A model generated the notes under the pieces. The model worked only from the letters and a program-made list of their open reading frames with translations, was not told where the DNA came from and did not search any database. Made by a program: the position numbers and the translations under genes. 5,763 nucleotides of DNA. Source: Flavobacteriales bacterium. Lineage in GTDB: Bacteria; Bacteroidota; Bacteroidia; Flavobacteriales; Parvicellaceae. Each line of letters opens with the position of its first letter. Positions within the stretch are counted from its first letter, which is position 1. Positions 1 to 5,763 of this stretch are shown here, piece after piece. The stretch covers positions 1 through 5,763 of the forward strand of contig JAAZYJ010000172.1 of the NCBI GenBank assembly GCA_014239715.1, given 5' to 3'.

Positions 1-1
1 A

Positions 2-100
2 ATCACCCTTGACCTCGGTGGCGTTGACGGGGTGTATCTGATCGAACTATTCGATGATCTGGGTTTGGTTGGAGTTGAAAAAGTTGTTTTGAGCAAGTGA
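2..100 (+). CDS. C-terminal end of a T9SS-secreted protein (partial)
   Basis: The frame is open from the left edge and ends at a TGA at 98-100, giving 32 residues of a protein whose main part lies outside the window. The visible end has the pattern LDLGGVDGVYLIELFDD, then a short turn and EKVVLSK at the C-terminus. This matches the last strands of the type A T9SS sorting domain (usual form: LDLSGLxxGxYxVxI...KKxVxx). Such domains carry folded proteins across the outer membrane and are then cleaved or exchanged for a surface anchor. The cargo's function cannot be told from this tail. It is convergent with the minus-strand propeller gene, whose own sorting domain ends 37 bp away. I am fairly sure of the frame and domain type. 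Confidence 0.8.
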   Translation: MTLDLGGVDGVYLIELFDDLGLVGVEKVVLSK

Positions 101-137
101 ATTTTATCATTCCCCGCTGAACTTTTATGCTCATTAT

Positions 138-1601
138 TCACGGGATCACCACAATGTTTTGGGCTACACTTCTATTCCCTGAAACCATTCGTATAACATA
201 CATTCCCGGGCTTAGCCCTGACACATCAAGCCGGAATAGGTTCTCCCCGACCGTGCTCCTTGTTCTTTGTTTTAAAAGCGTTTGTCCTTTGGTGTCCAGC
301 ACTTCGATATCGAAAGAATCGTGCCCGTTCAGCAAAGTGCTTACTGTTATGACGTCTCTTGAAGGGTTGGGATAAACGATGAACTCCTCATCTTCTGAAT
401 TTTCCTGAACCGATAGCGACTCGCTTATGGTTGCATACTTCACTTCATTCGTGCTCACTTCCGACCACACCACATGATATTTGCCATTTCCGTAACAAAT
501 GTCCGGTTTTGACTGTGTTCCGGTCGCATCGGTCACATTAAGGATGTTGATCGAGTCCAGGGCCGAAACTCCTGATGAAGACCAGTTAAAAAAGATATCG
601 GGGTCCGCACCCCGCCCTTCCCACACTGCTCCAAGGTTCCCACCTGAGAATGCAATTTGGGGATAGTTCGGCGTTACTCCCGTTCCCAATGAAAGTTCGG
701 ACGTGATGACCGAGCTATCGGCAAGCAGATCGTATTCGTTAATGTACACTCGATTAACCCCGACTGATCGGGATCGGTAGGCAGTTATCATAACATCTGT
801 TTCTGAAAATGCCGCATCGGGGCCACTGCTTGGGCAGGCCATAACCGTCCACAAGTGATCATCGACCGGGACAGAGCTGGAAAACGTAGCCCCCCGATCA
901 TAGGAAACTACCGCCTTTACATCGCGAATGTTGGAGTAGTTGTTTCTAAAGAAAACGACCACGTATTTGTCGTTCACAATAATTTCGGGCTGACAGCAAT
1001 CGCATGCCTCATCTCCAAGAATTGACCCGGCATCCACAGCGGGTTCAAAGGTTGTGCCACCATCTACCGATCTGGACACCACATATTGTGGATTCAATCC
1101 TGAGGGGTCATGATCCATGAACGTAACATAAACGGTATCGTTAAATACCGCTACATCAGGATAATTGGCGTAGCCGCTCATTAAATCGTCTATCCTTACC
1201 GTATCTCCGAACGAGACTCCATTATCGATAGATTTCACTAAAAAAACATGGCCTGTCGAATATCCGTATTCTTTAAAAACAACATATATGTTGTCTTGCC
1301 AAACGGCAAGGTCAGGCCCACTCCAGTTGTACGATTGAACCGGCAGTCCGTTTGGGTTCAGTTGCAAAGGTGTGTCAAACCCATTGATTCCGTTATGCCT
1401 AGCAAAATAGAGATTCTGAAGTGTTGGGCTTGTCCAGAGCACAGCCGGCACATTGTCGTTGGTCATCTCAATTTGAGGGTGATAATTCTCAAGCGAATCC
1501 GGTAATGAGATCGGGGTGGAAACGGTCATTGTCTGGCAAAAGACGGGGGTAGCTGTAGCAATGATGAACAGTGTCAGGGCAATTTGTTTAGTGATGCTCA
1601 T
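138..1601 (-). CDS. Secreted seven-bladed beta-propeller (Asp-box/BNR, sialidase-like fold) with T9SS sorting domain
   Basis: This is a 487-residue exported protein. Residues 1-22 form a Sec signal peptide (Lys at 5, hydrophobic stretch 8-21), probably cut before Gln23. A motif x-P-[DQE]-[AILV] followed by a hydrophobic strand, often ending VW or VF, occurs seven times, with Pro at 42, 96, 148, 205, 261, 314 and 366. The regular 52-57 residue spacing indicates a seven-bladed propeller. Three Asp-boxes (S-x-D-x-G-x-x-F) begin at 124, 178 and 233. Cysteines cluster as CDCC at 200-203, with C256 in CPSSGPD. Residues 405-487 are a type A T9SS domain (VYPNPSRD ... LSPGMYVIRM). The Arg-rich FRIP signature of true sialidases is absent, so I do not assign an enzyme activity; binding or another role is equally possible. 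An in-frame TAA upstream with no other start codon before it fixes ATG 1599-1601. It lies 41 bp after the DUF218 gene, possibly in the same operon. Confidence 0.9.
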   Translation of the reverse strand: MSITKQIALTLFIIATATPVFCQTMTVSTPISLPDSLENYHPQIEMTNDNVPAVLWTSPTLQNLYFARHNGINGFDTPLQLNPNGLPVQSYNWSGPDLAVWQDNIYVVFKEYGYSTGHVFLVKSIDNGVSFGDTVRIDDLMSGYANYPDVAVFNDTVYVTFMDHDPSGLNPQYVVSRSVDGGTTFEPAVDAGSILGDEACDCCQPEIIVNDKYVVVFFRNNYSNIRDVKAVVSYDRGATFSSSVPVDDHLWTVMACPSSGPDAAFSETDVMITAYRSRSVGVNRVYINEYDLLADSSVITSELSLGTGVTPNYPQIAFSGGNLGAVWEGRGADPDIFFNWSSSGVSALDSINILNVTDATGTQSKPDICYGNGKYHVVWSEVSTNEVKYATISESLSVQENSEDEEFIVYPNPSRDVITVSTLLNGHDSFDIEVLDTKGQTLLKQRTRSTVGENLFRLDVSGLSPGMYVIRMVSGNRSVAQNIVVIP

Positions 1602-1642
1602 TTTATACTTTGTTTTACTTATCTGTTATTTCCCGATTCCAT

Positions 1643-2350
1643 CTACGGCCTCGTCTTCCAGTCAATATGCATTCCCAATGTTCCGAATAGCCGATACACC
1701 AGGCTTTGTGTTTCTGTAATATTAATGAAATTTGAGTCGACCGCCTGTTGATAGTCAATTTTGTAATCTTTCATGGGTGTAGCGTTCATCGAGTCTAATA
1801 TTGCAGGGAGCAGAAGGACATCGGTATTTAGTTTTCTGTTCAGTTTTCTTACAAATGGTTTAAGGGCTTTTGTTTGGTAGGGGTCGCTCGCCACCGCAAT
1901 CCTATCAAGCCCGTTGTCTTGAGCGACATAATAAGAATAATAAACATTTTCAGTACTATGCTGGGCCAGAGAGTCGATAAAAATATGTTCCTTCGGGATT
2001 CCCATTTGGATCGCATAAAGCCTCATGATCTTGCATTCTGAATAAGGCGTGTAAATTGCGCCCCCGGACAGGATCACATTGTTGGTCATCCGGCGATCCC
2101 AAAGGTGTTTTGCCCAATGCATCCTTAGCTTCATTACGTTGCTCCAGCTACTATCTCGAAAAGGAACTCCCGGGACTATGATCGCATCAATTGGCTCGAT
2201 TTGATTTTCAACTTTTTCGTAAAATTTTTCAGGCCTATGGATCTTACAAGAAGCTAATAGCATACAGAGTCCAATGCAGGCGATGTAAAATAGAGCTTGA
2301 AATGAGACTTGCTTTTTTGTATTCGCCTTTGTTAAAAACACCTTGGTCAT
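1643..2350 (-). CDS. DUF218 (YdcF/SanA/ElyC family) lipoprotein
   Basis: This 235-residue protein has a long positively charged N-terminus, a hydrophobic stretch at about 17-33 and a lipobox LASC with Cys35 as the lipidated residue, so it should be an envelope lipoprotein. Residue 36 onward (KIHRPEK) has no obvious acidic surface-export signal, which suggests the periplasmic side. DUF218 motifs follow in order: DAIIVPG at 55-61, ILSGG at 93-97, Glu105, STEN at 132-135 and ASDPYQTKA at 154-162. Known relatives (SanA, ElyC) affect envelope barrier function or peptidoglycan and surface glycan assembly, but the chemistry is poorly defined. The last motif has YQ..K where many relatives have H..R. 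The ATG at 2348-2350 overlaps the stop of the phosphatase gene by four bases (ATGA), so translation is probably coupled. Family assignment is firm; function is not. Confidence 0.88.
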   Translation of the reverse strand: MTKVFLTKANTKKQVSFQALFYIACIGLCMLLASCKIHRPEKFYEKVENQIEPIDAIIVPGVPFRDSSWSNVMKLRMHWAKHLWDRRMTNNVILSGGAIYTPYSECKIMRLYAIQMGIPKEHIFIDSLAQHSTENVYYSYYVAQDNGLDRIAVASDPYQTKALKPFVRKLNRKLNTDVLLLPAILDSMNATPMKDYKIDYQQAVDSNFINITETQSLVYRLFGTLGMHIDWKTRP

Positions 2351-3546
2351 ACTTCAATGCCGATCAAGGTAATGTCATCTGTTTGCTCCTGCCTTCCCCT
2401 CCAGTCACTCAACATCGTCTCAAGGTGTTCTTTTTGATCTTCCATTGACAGTGAGCTCGTTTGCAGCAGGGCCTCCCTTAATCTTGATCGGTTAAGTTTT
2501 TTGTCTCTTGGCCCTCCAAACTGGTCCGTATATCCATCTGAAAACAGGTAGACCCTGTCGGACTCCTGAACTGGGGTGGCCTGTTCAGTAAAAACATGAT
2601 GCTTATTGGATGCGCCGATCGAATAGATGTCTCCTTTCAGTTCGAAGAGATTTTTGCCCTCCACGGTGCCGTGTTTGGTAATGTTGTGCTTTTCTTCAAA
2701 CTCTTGGGTTGTTATTAGATAAAGTGGTCTTGCGGCACCGGAAAAAATAAGCTTTTTTCGGTCTCTATCGAATGCGCAGAGTGCAATGTCCATTCCGTCT
2801 TTTATTGGGATCTCTTTTTCATTGGCAAGCATAAAATCATAGATCATTCCATTGACTCTGGTAAGAAGTCCTGCAGGAGAAATGTTAGGATCCTCGGTAG
2901 TTACGGCATTGAGTTTGTCATAACACACCATGCTCAACATTGCGCCGGGCACACCGTGGCCGGTACAGTCTGCAACAGCAATAAGAGAATTATCATTTGC
3001 CTCGTTTAACCAATAAAAGTCTCCGGAAACCACATCTCTCGGGCGATAGATCTTAAAATGTTTTTCGAAGGTCTGACTTAACGCAGAGTCCAAAGGCAAT
3101 ATAACATCCTGAATGTGTCTCGCATTATTTATGCTGTCCTGCAAAGACTTATTTCCAGCAGTTAAAGACTTCACCCTATTCAGTCTCATCTCGACAGTGT
3201 CAACCAGCTCCTTGCTACCAAAGGGCTTCACAAGGTAATCGTCGGCTCCTGCACCAAGGCCTTTTCTGAAATCTTTATTTGAGGCCTTAGCCGATAAAAA
3301 AAGGAAGGGTACCGCCACCATATCAGAATTGTCTCTTACTCGTCTTGCCACCTCATATCCGTCTATTCCGGGCATCATAATATCGCAAATGATCAGATCC
3401 GGAAACTGGGTCTCGGCAAATTTTATTCCATCCAAGCCATTGGTTGCTGTAATGACGTCGTACCCCACTAATGACAAGATCTCGGTAAGGGTTTCCAGAA
3501 TGCCCTTTTCGTCGTCTATAACAAGTATTTTCTCCTGATTGCTCAT
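2347..3546 (-). CDS. REC-SpoIIE (PP2C-type, RsbU-like) response regulator Ser/Thr phosphatase
   Basis: This 399-residue cytoplasmic protein has two domains. The N-terminal receiver (about 5-122) has the acidic pair D11/D12, phosphoacceptor D55, S85 and K107. A probable helical linker at 124-150 (ending IQDVILP) leads to a SpoIIE/PP2C domain at about 160-399. Metal-binding acidic residues are visible in VSGDFYW (D176), ADCTGHGVPG (D193), SDGYTD (D337) and QTDDITL (D390/D391), so the phosphatase looks intact. In characterised relatives (RsbU, SpoIIE) this domain removes phosphate from a Ser/Thr of a STAS anti-anti-sigma protein; the substrate here is unknown and no STAS gene is in the window. 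Phosphorylation of D55 presumably controls activity. The start is fixed by an in-frame TAG 18 bases upstream. It lies 27 bp after the LytTR regulator and overlaps the DUF218 gene by 4 bp, so the three genes are very likely co-transcribed. Confidence 0.93.
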   Translation of the reverse strand: MSNQEKILVIDDEKGILETLTEILSLVGYDVITATNGLDGIKFAETQFPDLIICDIMMPGIDGYEVARRVRDNSDMVAVPFLFLSAKASNKDFRKGLGAGADDYLVKPFGSKELVDTVEMRLNRVKSLTAGNKSLQDSINNARHIQDVILPLDSALSQTFEKHFKIYRPRDVVSGDFYWLNEANDNSLIAVADCTGHGVPGAMLSMVCYDKLNAVTTEDPNISPAGLLTRVNGMIYDFMLANEKEIPIKDGMDIALCAFDRDRKKLIFSGAARPLYLITTQEFEEKHNITKHGTVEGKNLFELKGDIYSIGASNKHHVFTEQATPVQESDRVYLFSDGYTDQFGGPRDKKLNRSRLREALLQTSSLSMEDQKEHLETMLSDWRGRQEQTDDITLIGIEV

Positions 3547-3573
3547 TGATTCAATTCGTTTCTATACCCGGAT

Positions 3574-4350
3574 TTATGTGCGCAGAGCGGTTAGAACAGC
3601 CTCTTTTTTCCTTGCCGAAACTGCCACGTTGCTGCCGTCTGACAGGACCAGGTATCCTCCTTTTCCTCTAACGTAAGTGTCCACACAATTCATGTTAACT
3701 ATATACGATTTGTGTACCCTTATGAATCCTGACTGCTCCAGCTGATCTTCAAATTCCTTCATTGGCTTGGACACCAAGATCTTTTCGCCTGAGGTTAGGT
3801 AGAAGTTGCAATACGCTCTTTCCGCTTCACATTTGACCACCTCTGCCAGCTTGATAAACCGAATCCCCTCCCCTATTGGCAAACCGATCTTTTCATTAGT
3901 CTGGGGTTGCCTTATTATTACTCCTGAATCTTCTTTGCCCGGATTTCCATCATTGTAGTCGAGTAGTGATTGTCTCTTTTTGAGCCTCATTTCTATTGAC
4001 GCCAGCAGATCTGTACTAACAAATGGTTTAAGTATATAGTCATCTGCGCCCAATTTCAACCCTTGCTTGATGTCGTCCAGCTGAACGCGGGCCGTAAGAA
4101 AAAGAAATGACGGCATTAAATCTTCAGACATTCGTTTGTTGATAGAGCTCAACACCTCATACCCGTTCATCTTTGGCATATTGATGTCACATATCACAAG
4201 GTGTGGGTTATACTCCAGAATTGAATTGAAGCCGTCCAGTCCATCTTTGGCTGTTTGTACTTCATAGCCGTTTATCTCAAGAAGTTCGGCTAAAGTTGTT
4301 CTCAACCCCGGCTCATCTTCAATAACTAATATTTTGCGTTGTTCCTCCAT
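3574..4350 (-). CDS. REC-LytTR family DNA-binding response regulator
   Basis: This 258-residue response regulator has a receiver at about 5-124 with E11/D12, phosphoacceptor D55, T86 and K108. A polar linker (about 125-162) leads to a LytTR DNA-binding domain at about 163-256, recognised by IRFIKLAEV at its start, the core RVHKSYIVN at 211-219, and GGYLVLSDG further on. LytTR domains bind DNA through a beta fold and often recognise pairs of short direct repeats; phosphorylation of the receiver usually promotes dimer binding. The in-frame TAA 12 bases before ATG 4348-4350, with no start codon between, fixes the start. The gene follows the sensor kinase on the same strand after 136 bp and precedes the phosphatase by 27 bp. 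A perfect palindrome lies 25 bp upstream of the start and could be an autoregulatory site. Family assignment is firm; targets are unknown. Confidence 0.93.
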   Translation of the reverse strand: MEEQRKILVIEDEPGLRTTLAELLEINGYEVQTAKDGLDGFNSILEYNPHLVICDINMPKMNGYEVLSSINKRMSEDLMPSFLFLTARVQLDDIKQGLKLGADDYILKPFVSTDLLASIEMRLKKRQSLLDYNDGNPGKEDSGVIIRQPQTNEKIGLPIGEGIRFIKLAEVVKCEAERAYCNFYLTSGEKILVSKPMKEFEDQLEQSGFIRVHKSYIVNMNCVDTYVRGKGGYLVLSDGSNVAVSARKKEAVLTALRT

Positions 4351-4375
4351 GATGGAAATGTATTATAACATTGGC

Positions 4376-4390
4376 AATTAGCTGCTAATT
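4376..4390. repeat. 15-bp perfect palindrome upstream of the LytTR gene
   Basis: The sequence AATTAGC-T-GCTAATT has two perfect 7-base arms around one central base. It lies 25 bp upstream of the LytTR regulator start, where an operator would be placed. Only the symmetry is seen; operator function is inferred. With a one-base loop it cannot form a normal RNA hairpin at full arm length, which favours a dimeric protein site over a terminator. Confidence 0.45.
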
Positions 4391-4409
4391 ATTGTTAGTT
4401 TATTTCGTT

Positions 4410-4426
4410 TTCAAGGCTTACTTGAA
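4410..4426. repeat. Short inverted repeat (6-base arms, 5-base loop)
   Basis: The arms TTCAAG and CTTGAA surround the loop GCTTA. In the transcribed minus direction the hairpin is followed by an A-rich stretch and not a T-run, so it does not look like a standard intrinsic terminator. It could be a weak RNA structure or arise by chance. Confidence 0.25.
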
Positions 4427-4439
4427 CCACTTTATTTAC

Positions 4440-4464
4440 AAAACAATACATTCTATTTTGTTTT
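4440..4464 (-). terminator. Weak AT-rich inverted repeat after the kinase gene (possible terminator)
   Basis: The perfect 7-base arms AAAACAA and TTGTTTT flank an 11-base loop, starting 22 bp after the kinase stop codon. On the minus strand the second arm itself supplies a T-rich end (TTGTTTTGT). The stem has only one G-C pair, so it would be unstable; in AT-rich DNA such a repeat can also occur by chance. It is the best, though poor, candidate for partial termination between the kinase and the LytTR operon. Confidence 0.22.
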
Positions 4465-4486
4465 CATTATTATTCGTTCGTTTTTT

Positions 4487-5763
4487 CTAGACTAAAGATT
4501 CTGGGCCAAACACCATCCTGGCAGTAGTGCCCATTCCGAGTACACTGTCTATTTCAAAGCTTCCTCCGTTCAGCCCCACGTATTCCATGACGATGTTTAA
4601 TCCTAGTCCATGCCCCTGAATGTTGCCTGTGTTTGGAGCTCTGAAAAATGGGGTGAAAATGGAGTCTAATGCATCTTCCGGAATCCCGATGCCTTCATCG
4701 ATCACCTCTATGCTCAGTCCTCTTTCATTGAATTTCAATTTAACCTCCGGATTTGTTCCTTCAGAATACTTTGAAGCGTTGGAAATCAGGTTTTCTAACG
4801 AATTTGCCAACAAAATATCATCTATAAACACTTCTGTTCGCTCCCCTTCTATCGTTAGTGTCACTCTTCTGTTGCCATCCATTATCTCGCTCATTTTTGT
4901 GGTCACCTGCTCACAAAGCTGTGCTACATCTGTCTTCTTCTTCTTTGCTTTCAATTTGCCTGCTGTTACCTTTTCCAGGGCTAAAACCTCATTCATTAAG
5001 TTAGTGATATTCCTAACTTCTTTGTGAATTCGTTTCTCATATTCGAAAAATTTATTTGCCGAGCTTTCTTTACCCAGCTTTGCGGTCATTGCCATTAGCT
5101 CCACATTGTTTTGGATAATTGCCAGCGGGGTCCTGAACTGATGGGATGCCATGGCCACGAAATGTGATTTCATTGTGCTTAATTCTACCTCCCTGGACAA
5201 TGCTTGCTCCAGTTGCGCTTGATATTGGTGCATGTCCGTGATGTCAAGAATTACACCGGCTGAGCCCGCTACGTTTTTTGACTCATCATATAGCGGAATC
5301 CCCGCTGTATAATACCTTCCTATACCCCCGTCTTTATGGTTGATCGTGTGCTCGTAAATCTCGCCTTTTCCGCGGTTCCTGTTTTCAATATTATCTTTTT
5401 CATTGATGCCTCCATCTCCCAGCACTGCTGTTGCCTTGTTGCCAATTAGATCAGCTTCCGTGTAGCCTGTTTTATTTAAAAATTCGAGATTCGCAGCCAG
5501 TATTTCCCCCGTACCATCCACGATCAAGACCCCCAGATTGAACTTTTCAAATATTTTCAAGTGTTTAAAATCTCCCCCTAGCTTTGCCAATTTCTTTGAC
5601 CATATCGAAAACCCTTCATTGTGTCCGGCTTCTCTGCGAACCCTGTTCTTTATTTGCTCGTTGTATTGCTCTCCGGACGGGCGGGCAGCTAAAAGTGCTT
5701 CGAATAGCAACGAAATAACGCCCGTCATCAATAGCAACACTGCCCAGAGCAGCGCCCTCATTG
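4487..5763 (-). CDS. Membrane-linked PAS-HisKA-HATPase sensor histidine kinase (5' end uncertain, probably partial)
   Basis: At least 424 residues are visible, counted from an ATG at 5759-5761, two bases from the right edge; the frame is open to the edge. Residues 3-25 form a transmembrane helix followed by a basic segment (27-43). A PAS domain spans about 66-178 (LGVLIVDGTGEIL ... GVILDITD), then a likely coiled coil (180-195). HisKA has the H-box SHQFRTPL with phospho-accepting H207. The HATPase domain shows the N-box (N324, N328), G1 DEGIGIP (355-361), the F-box (FTPFF, 369-373) and G2 GHGLGL (383-388), so ATP binding looks intact. The position after H207 is Gln where Glu or Asp is usual. 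One helix followed by basic residues would put the N-terminus outside the cytoplasm, which suggests more membrane segments upstream and a start beyond the window. It probably phosphorylates the adjacent REC proteins; the signal is unknown. Confidence 0.9.
   Translation of the reverse strand, partial: MRALLWAVLLLMTGVISLLFEALLAARPSGEQYNEQIKNRVRREAGHNEGFSIWSKKLAKLGGDFKHLKIFEKFNLGVLIVDGTGEILAANLEFLNKTGYTEADLIGNKATAVLGDGGINEKDNIENRNRGKGEIYEHTINHKDGGIGRYYTAGIPLYDESKNVAGSAGVILDITDMHQYQAQLEQALSREVELSTMKSHFVAMASHQFRTPLAIIQNNVELMAMTAKLGKESSANKFFEYEKRIHKEVRNITNLMNEVLALEKVTAGKLKAKKKKTDVAQLCEQVTTKMSEIMDGNRRVTLTIEGERTEVFIDDILLANSLENLISNASKYSEGTNPEVKLKFNERGLSIEVIDEGIGIPEDALDSIFTPFFRAPNTGNIQGHGLGLNIVMEYVGLNGGSFEIDSVLGMGTTARMVFGPESLV

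Larger units (their letters stand above)
4351..4486 (-). other. AT-rich intergenic region between kinase and LytTR regulator, with inverted repeats
   Basis: This 136-bp gap is the longest non-coding stretch in the window and is visibly more AT-rich than the flanking genes. It holds three separate short perfect inverted repeats, listed separately. I see no open frame that looks like a small gene. A TATAAT hexamer reads on the minus strand at 4362-4367, but it would start transcription almost at the ATG and has no partner element, so I do not call it a promoter. The gap may separate the kinase transcript from the downstream operon or modulate read-through. Confidence 0.5.

Noticed and set aside
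101..137. Intrinsic terminator between the convergent genes
   Set aside because: Only a 4-base CCCG/CGGG pairing with a loop of about 24 bases (113-144) was found, reaching into the propeller gene; too weak to call.
127..375. Open frame on the + strand (82 codons)
   Set aside because: It lies antisense to the propeller's T9SS domain, has no recognisable protein features, and overlaps well-supported coding sequence.
138..1601. Annotation as an active sialidase (neuraminidase)
   Set aside because: Asp-boxes mark the propeller fold only. The FRIP-type arginine motif and a clear catalytic set are not visible.
4362..4367. TATAAT hexamer on the minus strand as a -10 promoter element
   Set aside because: It would place the transcript start within a few bases of the ATG, has no paired upstream element, and Bacteroidota promoters usually use a different motif (TAnnTTTG).
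4938..4955. CTT-rich run as a microsatellite or repeat element
   Set aside because: It simply encodes a Lys-rich stretch (residues 269-276) in the kinase linker between HisKA and HATPase.
4620..5027. 135-codon open frame on the + strand
   Set aside because: It is the antisense shadow of the kinase HATPase region; the minus frame carries all conserved kinase motifs.

Overview
The window looks like chromosomal DNA from a member of the Bacteroidota. Two separate open frames end in the C-terminal sorting domain used by the type IX secretion system (T9SS), which is essentially confined to that phylum. The signalling gene types (PAS/HisKA kinase, REC-LytTR, REC-SpoIIE phosphatase), the weak A-rich ribosome binding regions and the AT-rich intergenic DNA fit as well. 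I cannot name a genus.

Layout, left to right. Positions 1-100 (+) are the last 32 codons of a T9SS cargo protein cut off by the left edge. Everything else is on the minus strand and reads right to left. At the right edge is a membrane-linked PAS-HisKA-HATPase sensor kinase, probably continuing beyond the window. After a 136-bp AT-rich gap with several inverted repeats comes a REC-LytTR response regulator, then after 27 bp a REC-SpoIIE/PP2C phosphatase. An ATGA overlap joins that gene to a DUF218 (YdcF/SanA/ElyC-type) lipoprotein. After another 41 bp comes a secreted seven-bladed beta-propeller with Asp-boxes and a T9SS tail. It converges on the + strand cargo gene across only 37 bp.

Working together (inference): the kinase senses through its membrane and PAS regions and could phosphorylate one or both REC proteins. 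One output would be transcriptional (LytTR DNA binding). The other would be a Ser/Thr phosphatase, which in known partner-switching systems dephosphorylates a STAS anti-anti-sigma protein; no STAS or anti-sigma gene is visible here. The DUF218 lipoprotein is translationally coupled to the phosphatase, and the propeller lies downstream on the same strand, so the cluster may link signalling to the cell envelope or surface. No RNA gene, CRISPR array, insertion sequence or origin was seen. The most unusual points are the branched two-output signalling layout coupled to an envelope lipoprotein, the cysteine motif in the propeller, and a perfect palindrome just upstream of the LytTR gene.
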